A program made the position numbers and the translations under genes. 64,000 bases of DNA, taken from contig CAKQWF010000003.1 of the NCBI GenBank assembly GCA_934277985.1, positions 124,001-188,000 of the forward strand, given 5' to 3'. The notes beneath the pieces are model-generated. The model was not told the DNA's origin. It saw nothing but the letters and a program-made list of their open reading frames with translations, and searched no databases. Shown here one piece after another: positions 48,411-57,907 of the stretch (position 1 is the stretch's first letter; each line of letters opens with the position of its first letter). Origin of the DNA: an uncultured Oxalobacter sp. Its GTDB lineage: Bacteria > Pseudomonadota > Gammaproteobacteria > Burkholderiales > Burkholderiaceae_D.

Positions 48411-49649
48411 ATGAAAATCCTTCACACTTCCGACTGGCACCTCGGCCGCTCGCTGTACGGCAGACAGCGTTATGACGAATTCGAAGCCTTTCTGGACTGG
48501 CTGTCCGAAACAATCTGGCGGAACGAAGTCAGCACCCTGCTGGTGTCTGGCGACATATTCGACAACAGCACGCCATCGACCCGTGCGCAGGAACTGTATT
48601 ACCGTTTTCTGGGGCGAACCATCCGCTCGTCCTGCCGGCATATCGTCATCATCGCCGGCAATCACGACTCTCCCGCCTTTCTCGACGCACCGCAACAGCT
48701 GCTCAAGGCACTCGACATCCATGTCATCGGTCACGGCAACCATCCGCCGGAAGAAGAAGTTCTGGTACTGCATGATGAATACCGCAATCCCGAACTGATC
48801 GTCTGTGCCGTCCCCTATCTCCGTGATCGCGATATCCGGACATCCGAAGCCGGTGAAAGCGCCGACCAGAAAGAACAAAAACTGCTCGAAGGCATCCGCA
48901 CGCATTACGCAAACGTCACCGCGCTTGCCGAACAAAAGCGGCAGGAACTCGGCGGCGATATTCCCGTCGTGGCGATGGGGCATCTCTTCACCGCGGGTGG
49001 CCAGACAATCGACGGTGACGGTGTACGGGAACTGTACGTCGGTTCCCTCGCCCACGTCACCGCCGGCATCTTCCCGGACAACCTGGACTATGTCGCGCTG
49101 GGGCATCTTCATGTACCGCAAACCGTCAATCACACCGACACCATCCGGTACAGCGGCTCCCCGCTTCCGATGGGCTTCGGTGAAGCGCGGCAACAGAAAA
49201 GCGTTTGCCTCGTCGAATTTCAGGGAACCGTCCCGACGGTCCGTCCCCTCGGCGTCCCCGTATTCCAGCGACTGGAAAGCATCCGCGGCGATCTGGATAC
49301 CATCATGGCGCGCATCCGCGAACTGGCTGCGGAGGACGAAAACATCTGGCTGGAAGTCATCTACAAAGGCGCCGAAATCATCGGCGACTTGCGCGAGCAG
49401 CTGGAAAGCGCTGTCGAAGGCACCCGGCTGGACATCATCCGCGTCCGCGACCAGCGCATTATCGACCGTGTGCTGGAACGGACACAGCCGGAAGAAACAC
49501 TGCATGACATGGACGTTTACGAAGTATTTACCCGCTGTCTGGATGCCCACGACATTCCACAGGAACAGCGCCCCGCACTGACCGCCACTTACCGCGAAGC
49601 GGTTTTCTCGCTGGAAAACGACGAACGACCCGCCACACAGAAGGACTGA
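48411..49649 (+). CDS. sbcD: exonuclease subunit SbcD (Mre11-like)
   Basis: SbcD is the Mre11-type metal-dependent nuclease of the SbcCD complex, which cleaves DNA hairpins and processes double-strand breaks. The 412-residue protein shows the phosphodiesterase motifs in order: HTSDWHLGRSLY (residues 5-16), SGDIFDN, GNHDSPAF, and AMGHLFTAGG and ALGHLHVPQ, followed by the C-terminal capping region. It is 2 nt upstream of sbcC, forming an operon. No signal sequence; it acts on chromosomal DNA. Confidence 0.96.
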   Translation: MKILHTSDWHLGRSLYGRQRYDEFEAFLDWLSETIWRNEVSTLLVSGDIFDNSTPSTRAQELYYRFLGRTIRSSCRHIVIIAGNHDSPAFLDAPQQLLKALDIHVIGHGNHPPEEEVLVLHDEYRNPELIVCAVPYLRDRDIRTSEAGESADQKEQKLLEGIRTHYANVTALAEQKRQELGGDIPVVAMGHLFTAGGQTIDGDGVRELYVGSLAHVTAGIFPDNLDYVALGHLHVPQTVNHTDTIRYSGSPLPMGFGEARQQKSVCLVEFQGTVPTVRPLGVPVFQRLESIRGDLDTIMARIRELAAEDENIWLEVIYKGAEIIGDLREQLESAVEGTRLDIIRVRDQRIIDRVLERTQPEETLHDMDVYEVFTRCLDAHDIPQEQRPALTATYREAVFSLENDERPATQKD

Positions 49650-49651
49650 CG

Positions 49652-52600
49652 ATGCGCATACTGCAAATACGTTTCAAAAACCTCAATTCGCTGGCGGGAG
49701 AATGGTTCATCGACCTGACCCACCCTTCATATACATCCGACGGGATTTTCACGATCACGGGCCCGACCGGCGCAGGCAAAACCACCATACTCGACGCGAT
49801 CTGCCTCGCACTTTACGGACGTACACCAAGACTGGAGCAAATGTCCCAGAAAGAAAACGGTATCATGTCCCGCCAGACCGGAGAATGCTTCGCCGAAGTC
49901 ACGTTCGAAACGCCGACAGGACACTACCGCTGCCACTGGAGCCACCGCCGCGCATATCAGAAAAGCGACGGCAATCTCCAGCAAGCCAGACATGAAATCG
50001 CCAACGCCGATACCGGCGAAATCATCGAATCCGGTATTCAGCGTACCGCCAGCACAATCGAATACCTTACCGGCATGAACTTCGACCGGTTCACACGCTC
50101 CATGCTGCTGGCGCAAGGCCGGTTCGACACCTTCCTGAAAGCCAGCCCGAGCGACCGCGCACCGATTCTCGAACAAATCACCGGAACCGGCATATACAGC
50201 GACATCTCCATCCGCGTACACGAATTGTCGCGCGCCGAAAGCGAAAAACTGAAACTGCTCACAGCCGAACTGGGAGCGATCACCCTGCTGGAACCGGAAC
50301 AGGAAAACGCCTTGCAACAGGAACTGGCGACCCACAAGACAAAAGAAACCACGCTTGCCGGGCAGATAGCCGAAACGACCCAAGCCATCCAATGGCTGAC
50401 CACGATTGAAAACCTGCAACGTGAAATCGGTGAACTGACCGATCAGGAAAACGCCCTGCAAAGAGCCATCGAAGCCTTCGGACCGGAACGCGAAAAACTG
50501 GAACGCGCCACACGCGCCGCCACACTCGACGGCCGGCACGCGACACTGCTGGCGATACGCAAACAGCAAACTGACGACCGGCAAACCCTCGAAACGGAAA
50601 AAACCGCCCTGCCCGGCCTGCAAGCCGCACTCACGCAACAGGCCCATGCACTTGAAACGGCCACGCAACTGACGCGCCAGCGCAAAGAAACCCGCCAGCA
50701 AATGCAACCGCTCTGGCAACAAGTCCGTGCGCTCGACCAGACACTGGATGGCCTGCAAAAACAGCTGGTCGACATCAACACGCAATACCAACAGGAAAAA
50801 GCGCACGCCGACACCGACCGGAACACGCTGTCCGAACAGACACAACACCTTGCCCGATACGACCGGACACTGGCGACCATCGACCGTTACCTCGTCGAAC
50901 ATGCCCGGGATGAGGCGCTTGCCACCAGCCTGCCCGCCATCGAAGAACAATCCAGACACCTGGACGCGATGGCACAGGACACCGCGCAAAAAGCCGCCGC
51001 AGAAAAAGCGGCGCGACAGGCATTGACACAAGCGGAAACCGCCCTCGCCGAATGCCGGAAAGAAACCGGGAAAATCCGTCAGGAACAAACCCGCACCGCT
51101 TCTGCCCTCGAACAGGGAAAAAACGCACTGGAAAAAATACTGGCAGGTCGCACATTGCGCGAATACCGGCTCGAAAAAGACCTGTTGAACGAAAAATTGC
51201 GCAACATCCAGCTCGTCGCCTCGCTGGCCGAACACCGTGCGCGCCTTCAGGACGGCAAAGCCTGTCCGCTGTGCGGCGCGCTGCACCACCCCTACACACA
51301 AGACACGATACCGGCACCGGACGAAACCACAGAAAAAATAGCCGCCATCGACCGGCTGATCACACAGGCCGAAACACAGGACACCGCCAACGCCCGACTG
51401 CAGGAAACGGTAAACCGGACGCGTAACGCCCTCAACGAAGCAGAAAAAAAAGAACTGTCGGCATCGAGCCGGCAACAGGCGGCACAACAACGGCTGGACG
51501 AACGCACGCAGGAACTGGCAACCGCGCGCGAAGAACAGGAAACATACCGCAACGCCCTGTCGGCGCGGCTTCAGACACTCGGAACCGATGCAACGCCGGA
51601 AACGGATATCCCTGCACGCATCGACACATTGCGAGAACGTCTGGCGGCATGGAACACACATACCGCGCAAAAAGCGACCGTCGAAAAACAGCGTGCCGAC
51701 ACGGACGGCGAAATCAAACGGCTTGCCGCCATCATCGAAACACGGCGCGAAACACTGCAAAACCTCATGCAAAAACGCCAGACCCTTCAGGAAGAATGGA
51801 CTGCGAAACACGATACGCGCAACACCCTGTTCGGCGAACGCAAGCCCGACGATGACGAAAAACGCCTGAACCGGCAAATCGACGAAACCGAAGCTGCGGA
51901 ACAGCAAGCCAGAGAACGGCACGACACCGCCCGCCAGCGATGGCAGGCCGCCGATACCCGTATCCAAACCCTGGAAAACGCCATCCGGCAACGCACCCCG
52001 GAGCTGGAAAAACAGGAAAACACTTTTGCCGAAGCCTGCCGGACAAAAGGTTTTCCCGAAGAAACTGCCTTCCTTGCCGCCAGACTGCGAGACGAAGAGC
52101 GCGCCGCACTGGCAGAAACCGCCAGCAATCTCGATAAACGTCTGACAGGGCTGACCGCCCGCAAAAAAGACCGCGAAGAACGACTGGCCGCCGAAACCGC
52201 GAAAGCCGTCACCCCGTTATCCCTGACGGAACTGCAACAGCAATCCGGCCAGCAAAACGAAGCCATGAAAACCCTGCGCGACACCATGGCAGACATCCGG
52301 CACACATTGCAAAACAACGCCGAAGCCAAAGAACGGTTCAGGGAAAAACAAACCGTCATCGATGCACAAAAACAGGAATGCGCCCGATGGGAAAACCTGC
52401 ATGCACTCATCGGCTCGTCAGACGGCAAAAAATACCGGAACTTCGCGCAAGGACTGACATTCGAACTCATGATCACCCATGCAAACCGGCAACTGCAAAA
52501 AATGACCGACCGGTACCTGCTCATCTGCAACCGCACCCAGCCGCTGGAACTGGACGTCATCGACAACTATCAGGCCGGAGAAATCCGCTCGACCCGCAAT

Positions 52601-52906
52601 CTCTCCGGCGGCGAGAGCTTCATCGTCAGCCTGTCGCTGGCACTGGGTCTGTCCGGCATGGCCAGCCGGAATGTCCGCGTCGATTCCCTGTTTCTTGACG
52701 AAGGCTTCGGCACGCTCGACGAAGCGGCGCTCGAAACCGCGCTGGATACACTGGCCGGCTTGCAGCAAAACGGCAAACTGATCGGCATCATCTCGCATGT
52801 CAGTGCACTGAAAGACCGGATCCGCACACAAATCCGGGTCATCCCCGGCAAGAACGGCAAAAGCAGAATCGAAGGCCCGGGATGCAGCCTGCAAAACGAC
52901 GCATAA
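49652..52906 (+). CDS. sbcC: exonuclease subunit SbcC (Rad50-like)
   Basis: SbcC is the Rad50/SMC-type ATPase of SbcCD. The 1084-residue protein has Walker A GPTGAGKTTILDA near residue 37, two long coiled coils (about 190-500 and 560-900), a zinc hook CPLCGALHHP at about 539-548, and the C-terminal ATPase lobe with LSGGESFIVSLSLALGL and Walker B FLDEGFGTLD. Together with SbcD it forms a DNA-tethering nuclease. The start is 2 nt after the sbcD stop. Confidence 0.96.
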   Translation: MRILQIRFKNLNSLAGEWFIDLTHPSYTSDGIFTITGPTGAGKTTILDAICLALYGRTPRLEQMSQKENGIMSRQTGECFAEVTFETPTGHYRCHWSHRRAYQKSDGNLQQARHEIANADTGEIIESGIQRTASTIEYLTGMNFDRFTRSMLLAQGRFDTFLKASPSDRAPILEQITGTGIYSDISIRVHELSRAESEKLKLLTAELGAITLLEPEQENALQQELATHKTKETTLAGQIAETTQAIQWLTTIENLQREIGELTDQENALQRAIEAFGPEREKLERATRAATLDGRHATLLAIRKQQTDDRQTLETEKTALPGLQAALTQQAHALETATQLTRQRKETRQQMQPLWQQVRALDQTLDGLQKQLVDINTQYQQEKAHADTDRNTLSEQTQHLARYDRTLATIDRYLVEHARDEALATSLPAIEEQSRHLDAMAQDTAQKAAAEKAARQALTQAETALAECRKETGKIRQEQTRTASALEQGKNALEKILAGRTLREYRLEKDLLNEKLRNIQLVASLAEHRARLQDGKACPLCGALHHPYTQDTIPAPDETTEKIAAIDRLITQAETQDTANARLQETVNRTRNALNEAEKKELSASSRQQAAQQRLDERTQELATAREEQETYRNALSARLQTLGTDATPETDIPARIDTLRERLAAWNTHTAQKATVEKQRADTDGEIKRLAAIIETRRETLQNLMQKRQTLQEEWTAKHDTRNTLFGERKPDDDEKRLNRQIDETEAAEQQARERHDTARQRWQAADTRIQTLENAIRQRTPELEKQENTFAEACRTKGFPEETAFLAARLRDEERAALAETASNLDKRLTGLTARKKDREERLAAETAKAVTPLSLTELQQQSGQQNEAMKTLRDTMADIRHTLQNNAEAKERFREKQTVIDAQKQECARWENLHALIGSSDGKKYRNFAQGLTFELMITHANRQLQKMTDRYLLICNRTQPLELDVIDNYQAGEIRSTRNLSGGESFIVSLSLALGLSGMASRNVRVDSLFLDEGFGTLDEAALETALDTLAGLQQNGKLIGIISHVSALKDRIRTQIRVIPGKNGKSRIEGPGCSLQNDA

Positions 52907-53635
52907 CAAGACAAACCTTGCGGCATGAGCGAAACCGCCATGCCGCATGACGGTCGTACACGATCAAAAACACACTGTCCGTTCGATAAAATATCCGCCA
53001 CTTTCATGGAAAAACAGCATCTTCTCCATCCTGTTTACCATGCAGAAAATCCTGCTCGCGTCCTTCCGTGTATCCCATGAAAGAAACGTCATGCTGGATG
53101 TATCCGCCATGAAAACCACCGCCGGATCACCGGCATAAAATTCCCCCGTGAAATACCGCCACCATCCCGACACATGCCCCTCTCGTCCATCGAAATCGGA
53201 CAAAAATGCCGTTTACGAACTGCCGTACGGAACACTGCCCGGAAACACCCCGCAAAAGACCGCGACAAGCGAAAAATCCCGAATAGGCACCCTTCAGGCA
53301 TTATGCCGTCGTCACATTTCATCAATTTTTAATATTGGTTTCACTTTTTTTTATCAGAAAAAACAGAACAATATTTCGGAAAAATTACTTTTACAAATCA
53401 TGGAGTTATGTAATTACTTACAGTATCTCGATGCAAATCGTAACTTTGTTCGGAAAAAAGCGAATAAATATGTATAAAAAACTTTATTGAAGTCGATTCC
53501 CAATTGCTCAAAAATAAGGCTATCGACTTACAGGAAAACGCTCCGGGAAAAATTGCAGGATATCCGACATTCGCCCCGTTAAAACCGTTTTCTGAAAAGA
53601 CAAGTGCACTTATTGAACTATCAAAGGTGGTTATC
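52907..53635 (+). other. intergenic region after sbcC
   Basis: About 730 bp without a supported gene; base composition falls to AT-rich at about 53300-53500. AAAGG near 53622 is the ribosome binding site of the next small protein. I see no clear terminator or repeat. Confidence 0.4.
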
Positions 53636-53893
53636 ATGTTTAATCCAGCCAAGTTCCAGAAAATCGATTCTTATGTATCAGCTCTGTGCATCGGTGCTTT
53701 GGCAAGCCTGTCGTTCTGGTTTCTGATCATCGGCTCCCTGCTGGGCATCGTATTCGGCCAACAGGACACAACACCGGCCGATCCGATCCATCCGGTTCAT
53801 TATGTACAGTCCGGAACATATGATGCCGGGACATCTCATGGACTGCCATCCCTGTACGCAAGCCATACGCATACCGATACCCGACTGTCCTGA
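53636..53893 (+). CDS. small single-pass membrane protein
   Basis: An 85-residue protein that I do not recognise. A polar N-terminus is followed by one strong membrane helix, ALASLSFWFLIIGSLLGIVFG (about residues 20-40), and a short polar, His/Tyr/Ser-rich tail. AAAGG lies about 8 nt before ATG 53636, better than the longer in-frame reading from 53504. It stands alone. Confidence 0.5.
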   Translation: MFNPAKFQKIDSYVSALCIGALASLSFWFLIIGSLLGIVFGQQDTTPADPIHPVHYVQSGTYDAGTSHGLPSLYASHTHTDTRLS

Positions 53894-54320
53894 CTCGTCC
53901 TTCCCGAATCAGGTTCCGTCCTTTGTGGCCTGCCTGATTCGGGACACAACCTACCCGTAACGCACCCGACAAAACCTCTCCATTCCGTTACGGCGCTTTC
54001 ACCGGCTTTTTGCCGATTTCTCCATACCCAGCCGTACCGGCCAAACCGGCAGCCTGCCTGATCTCCTCGCCATGCCCGGCGACAGCCTTTCATACACCCC
54101 GCCTCTTCATCGCTTGTCCGCCCTCAACCCCGGGTGAACCTTCCTGAAAATCCCGCTTTTTCCATTCAGCCGATAGAATCAGGCAAGAATGATAAAGAAT
54201 CGTGCCTATCCGTATCCTGCATGTTTTTCTATACTGGATTCTGATACAGGCCGATACGGACAATACAAACTGTCGGCCGCCAACGGCATAACCGCTCCGG
54301 CCGTCCGGAAGCTACCCGTC
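53894..54320 (+). other. intergenic region with an inverted repeat
   Basis: About 430 bp without a gene. CCCGAATCAGG (53903-53913) and CCTGATTCGGG (53933-53943) form an 11-bp stem with a 19-nt loop just after the small membrane protein; a T run is missing. The rest shows no recognised element. Confidence 0.45.
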
Positions 54321-54863
54321 ATGAAAATCGCACGCAACTTCAAACGCTTCGGCATAACAACCGCCCTGCTGCTCTGCCTTTTCACGGCAGGCAAGACCGT
54401 TTCCGCAAACGACATGCCGATTGCCGAAACGCCGGACACAGCCTCTGCCGTCACGAAAAAAGCCATGCGAAACAACGAAAAAGACCACTCAGCCATGAAT
54501 GAAGAAATCACCATCAGAATCGGCCCCTCGACCTTTTCGGCAACCCTGTCCGACAACCCGACCGCACAGGCATTCCGGAAACTGCTGCCGCTGACCATCA
54601 CGATGCAAGATCATGCCGGAAACGAGAAATTCCACACACTGGCAAATACCTTGCCGACCGATGCATCCCTGCCGGACAAAATCCGGACGGGTGACCTGAT
54701 GTTATGGGGAAACGACTGCATCGTCCTGTTTTACAAAACCTTTTCCACCTCATACCGGTACACCCCCATCGGAAAAATCGGCAACCCGTCCGGGCTGGCC
54801 GAAGCACTCGGCCATACAGACGTAACCATTACCTTTCAATCCGCCAACCAGACATCCCCTTGA
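54321..54863 (+). CDS. exported cyclophilin-like fold protein
   Basis: A 180-residue protein with an N-terminal signal peptide (about 1-28) and then a cyclophilin-like barrel of the PF18050 type (Cyclophil_like2). Blocks such as ITIRIGPSTFSATLSDNPTA, GDLMLWGNDCIVLFYKTF and SYRYTPIGKI fit this family. It lacks the classic cyclophilin catalytic Arg motif, so it is probably not a prolyl isomerase; the role is unknown. ATG 54321 opens the signal peptide. The next gene begins 8 bp after its stop, so they form an operon. Confidence 0.8.
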   Translation: MKIARNFKRFGITTALLLCLFTAGKTVSANDMPIAETPDTASAVTKKAMRNNEKDHSAMNEEITIRIGPSTFSATLSDNPTAQAFRKLLPLTITMQDHAGNEKFHTLANTLPTDASLPDKIRTGDLMLWGNDCIVLFYKTFSTSYRYTPIGKIGNPSGLAEALGHTDVTITFQSANQTSP

Positions 54864-54870
54864 GCTTGCC

Positions 54871-55941
54871 ATGAACCGAAAACGCCTTGCCAAAAACCTT
54901 ATCATGGGCCTGTTGATCGCCATCGGCACCATGTCCGTCAACGCAACCCCTGTTCATACTGAAGGAAACACTATGGAAACACTGAATCTGACCAGTGCAT
55001 GGGACAAGACTTTCCCGCAAAGCGACAAAGTAACGCACAGCAAAATCACTTTCACGAACCGTTACGGCATCACACTGGCCGCCGACCTGTACATCCCGAA
55101 AAACGCCAAAGGCAAACTGCCCGCCATCGCCGTCAGCGGCCCGTTCGGTGCCGTCAAGGAACAAGCCTCCGGCCTGTATGCCCAGACCATGGCCGAACGC
55201 GGTTTTCTGACCATCGCATTCGACCCATCCTACACCGGTGAAAGCGGCGGCACGCCCCGTTATGTCGCCTCGCCCGACATCAATACCGAAGACTTCAGCG
55301 CCGCCGTCGATTACCTGTCGCTGCGTGACGACGTCGATGCAGAACGCATCGGTATCATCGGCATCTGCGGCTGGGGCGGATTCGCGCTCAATGCCGCCGC
55401 CAACAACCCCCGTATCAAGGCAACCGTCGCATCCACCATGTACGACATGACCCGCGTCACCGCCAAAGGCTACTTCGACAGCATGGATGCAAACCAGCGC
55501 TATGCACTGCGCCAGCAACTCAACGCCCAGCGACTTGAAGACGCACGCAACGGCACCTATGCCCGTGCCGGCGGCGTAGTCGATCCGCTACCTGAGGATG
55601 CACCGCAATTCGTCAAGGACTACTACGCCTATTACAAGACACCGCGAGGCTACCATCCCCGCTCCCTCAACTCCAACCAGGGATGGAACACAACCTCTGC
55701 GCTCTCGTTTTTGAATATGCCGATTCTGGCGTACAGCGACGAAATCCGTAACCCCATACTGATTATTCACGGTGAAAAAGCCCATTCCCGCTATTTCAGC
55801 AAAGACGCATTCAAAAAACTCAAGGGCGACAACAAGGAACTGATGATCATCCCCGGCGCGAACCATACCGATTTGTACGACCGCACCGACATCATCCCGT
55901 TCGACAAACTGGAAAACTTCTTCAAAACCAGCCTGAACTGA
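54871..55941 (+). CDS. exported alpha/beta hydrolase with cysteine nucleophile
   Basis: A 356-residue alpha/beta hydrolase with an N-terminal signal anchor (about 8-26). It belongs to the YcjY-like/dienelactone-hydrolase-like group. The nucleophile elbow GIIGICGWGGFALN has Cys166 where Ser is common, as in dienelactone hydrolases. FDPSYTGESGG is the oxyanion-side region, and PGANHTDLYDR carries the histidine. It is paired with the cyclophilin-like protein in one operon. The substrate is unknown. Confidence 0.82.
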   Translation: MNRKRLAKNLIMGLLIAIGTMSVNATPVHTEGNTMETLNLTSAWDKTFPQSDKVTHSKITFTNRYGITLAADLYIPKNAKGKLPAIAVSGPFGAVKEQASGLYAQTMAERGFLTIAFDPSYTGESGGTPRYVASPDINTEDFSAAVDYLSLRDDVDAERIGIIGICGWGGFALNAAANNPRIKATVASTMYDMTRVTAKGYFDSMDANQRYALRQQLNAQRLEDARNGTYARAGGVVDPLPEDAPQFVKDYYAYYKTPRGYHPRSLNSNQGWNTTSALSFLNMPILAYSDEIRNPILIIHGEKAHSRYFSKDAFKKLKGDNKELMIIPGANHTDLYDRTDIIPFDKLENFFKTSLN

Positions 55942-56231
55942 CCCGCCAATCCCCCTTCATCCGGGAAAGCGTCCACAGGAACACGCTTTCCCGGACAAAA
56001 GCGGCACATACCGGAAACACAACAGCACATCCCGCAGTTTCCGGCCATACCCTATCCATCCCTCACACTGCTTGCCGGACAACTGCATAACCTGCCGGCA
56101 ATACGGTAAACTGAAAACTTGCACCCCGCCGGAAAACCATCCCGAAATACCTGAATTCACGCCTGACACAAAACCCAGCATCCGGCGGAAAACGGCTTGC
56201 AAACAAAACAGGCACACGATACGTCAAAAAA

Positions 56232-56561
56232 ATGCGGAAAATCCCCTCACTCCTTCTCTTGTCCCTGCTCGCCTTCCATGCAAACGCCGCCGAATTCTCG
56301 CAACCCGGACGACACTACGACGAACAGGGCGTCTATCAGGGCCGCATGGATACGAACGGTCGCATGTACGACCGGTCCGGACGCTATATCGGACGAAAAG
56401 ACGCGAACGGGCGTCATTACGACAGTCAGGGACGCTATACCGGTCGCGAAGACACCAGCGGCAGACGCTACGACAGTCAGGGACGCTATACGGGGCGCGA
56501 AGACGCCAGCGGCAGACGCTACGACAGCCAGGGCCGCTACCGCGGCCGCACAACACGCTGA
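56232..56561 (+). CDS. small secreted protein with five 17-residue repeats
   Basis: A 109-residue protein with a signal peptide (about 1-20, HANAAE) and five tandem repeats of 17 residues with the pattern G-R-x-Y-D-x-x-G-x-Y-x-G-R-x-D. The last copy is incomplete. The DNA copies in the last repeats are almost identical, which indicates recent duplication. It is Arg/Tyr/Asp-rich and probably unfolded or beta-structured; no family is known to me. It ends 32 bp before the CRISPR array. Confidence 0.7.
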   Translation: MRKIPSLLLLSLLAFHANAAEFSQPGRHYDEQGVYQGRMDTNGRMYDRSGRYIGRKDANGRHYDSQGRYTGREDTSGRRYDSQGRYTGREDASGRRYDSQGRYRGRTTR

Positions 56562-56593
56562 AACGGCAACACAAACGGCATCACATGTCGGGA

Positions 56594-56920
56594 TTCAAGT
56601 CGATACCATATAATTGGACGTTACTGGAACCACAACGACGTCACCGAGGCACGCGCCATCTGCCGCGTTTCAGTAATACAGTAAACTTGGACGTTACTGG
56701 AACGTCACAAATTTGTCACAATAAGCCGCTTGTACATGGTTTCAGTAATACAGTAAACTTGGACGTTACTGGAACCGTTCTTGAGCGCCTGCCACCGCTT
56801 GAGAATTTGCGTTTCAGTAATACAGTAAACTTGGACGTTACTGGAACCCTCTCTCTCCTTATGCGTCAGGTGCCTCATAATTAGTTTCAGTAATACAGTA
56901 AACTTGGACGTTACTGGAAC
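56594..56920 (+). CRISPR. type II-B CRISPR array, four perfect and one degenerate repeat
   Basis: Four identical 37-nt repeats start at 56667, 56739, 56811 and 56884; a fifth at 56594-56630 matches only in its last 17 nt plus scattered positions. The repeat begins GTTTCAGTAATACAG and ends GGACGTTACTGGAAC. Four spacers of 35-36 nt lie between them (56631-56666, 56704-56738, 56776-56810, 56848-56883). The GTTTCAGT start matches the crRNA sense of the Francisella type II-B repeat, so crRNA is probably plus-strand. The degenerate repeat suggests the leader lies on the cas4 side. Confidence 0.97.
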
Positions 56921-56921
56921 T

Positions 56922-56957
56922 GCGCCAGAAATCTGATATTTTTCAGGGTTTTGGCGC
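56922..56957 (+). repeat. inverted repeat next to the CRISPR array
   Basis: GCGCCA (56922-56927) and TGGCGC (56952-56957) with inner CTGA and TCAG form a stem-loop between the last repeat and cas4. It is followed by a T-rich stretch on the plus strand, so it may terminate the array or the cas operon, or lie within the leader. Confidence 0.55.
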
Positions 56958-57026
56958 GGTTTGTCTTTACTGCTTTCTTCGAATACCCTTCACTTGCACC
57001 GGAAATGCCGTTTTTTTCGAAAAGTC

Positions 57027-57620
57027 TCATAACCTGTCCGCACAGAAATTCTGGTATTCGCACTGGCTGCATTGCGCTGCGGACGCAGGTGAATCAGGCA
57101 GGGTATATCGTTCCATATTGTCCAGCATCGCCATCAATGTCCGGTGCGCCCATATGCGTGCGGTTTGGTCTATCGCCACTTCAAGCACCTTGCCACGATT
57201 GCCATACAGTACAAAACCCTTGTCCACGGGTTTCCGATAGGTATCTTCCAGCATGAGCCCGTAAGCGACAAGCTGGATTTTTGCACCTGCAATATGGGTA
57301 AGCTGTTCTCCGCTTTTCATTTCGACCGGACAAATGGCATCGGGTGATTCCAGCAACGCGTCGCATATCCCGTGTACAGGCCACTGTTTTCCGGCAAGCC
57401 CGACATTGACACGGACAAGCCGGTAGCGTTCGTCCAGTCCATAGCGGCTCAGATTGCGACGTTTGCTTAATGCCTGTTGTACTTCATGATAGCGGATACC
57501 GCGCCTTACCCATGACGGGGTCGCAGGATACAGGTTCCTGACTACGTTGAACCATGGAATACGCGGACAAAAAAGGTACTGCCTGAGCAGATGGACCGGA
57601 TAACTGTCAGATGAAGTCAT
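57027..57620 (-). CDS. cas4: CRISPR-associated protein Cas4
   Basis: Cas4 is an Fe-S cluster RecB-type exonuclease that works with Cas1 and Cas2 to process new spacers and select PAM-flanked DNA; its presence defines type II-B. The 197-residue protein has the N-terminal cluster cysteine in YLFCPRIPW and three C-terminal cysteines in CSQCEYQNFC. Nuclease motifs are HGICDALL and CPVEMKSGE, then QLVAYGLMLE. ATG 57620 overlaps the cas2 end by 14 bp; the in-frame ATG at 57740 gives residues unlike Cas4. It is the last cas gene before the array. Confidence 0.95.
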   Translation of the reverse strand: MTSSDSYPVHLLRQYLFCPRIPWFNVVRNLYPATPSWVRRGIRYHEVQQALSKRRNLSRYGLDERYRLVRVNVGLAGKQWPVHGICDALLESPDAICPVEMKSGEQLTHIAGAKIQLVAYGLMLEDTYRKPVDKGFVLYGNRGKVLEVAIDQTARIWAHRTLMAMLDNMERYTLPDSPASAAQCSQCEYQNFCADRL

Positions 57621-57900
57621 GCTGATCGGGTTCAATATAGCTGAAATGTTCATAACCGGGACAAGTACGGACAAGATCGACCGGCAAGGTACATTGTATC
57701 CAGAGACAACGGTCGCCTTCATCAAGCAAGTCGGTGACACGTTTTTTCATATCCCGGAATTCAGGTGGTTTCAGATCGCCATAAAAAACGGATTTCTGAA
57801 TCGGAACAAGTCCGATATCTTTCAGACTGTCAAAAAGTTTTCTGCGTTTCCTGTCGCTTTCGACATCGTAACAAACCAGATATTTGGCATACTGTGACAT
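57607..57900 (-). CDS. cas2: CRISPR-associated endoribonuclease-fold protein Cas2
   Basis: Cas2 forms the Cas1-Cas2 integrase core as a dimer and has a ferredoxin-like fold. The 97-residue protein opens MSQYAKYLVCYDVESDRKRR, with the Asp of YDVESD, then SVFYGDL and a C-terminal IQCTLP region, the length typical of Cas2. ATG 57900 is 7 bp after the cas1 stop; the ATG at 57951 would add non-conserved residues. Confidence 0.96.
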   Translation of the reverse strand: MSQYAKYLVCYDVESDRKRRKLFDSLKDIGLVPIQKSVFYGDLKPPEFRDMKKRVTDLLDEGDRCLWIQCTLPVDLVRTCPGYEHFSYIEPDQHDFI

Positions 57901-57907
57901 GATCGCA

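Noticed and set aside
49727..51991. Long open frame on the minus strand opposite sbcC
   Set aside because: Antisense shadow of SbcC; composition is Cys/Phe/Arg-rich as expected from reversed codons.
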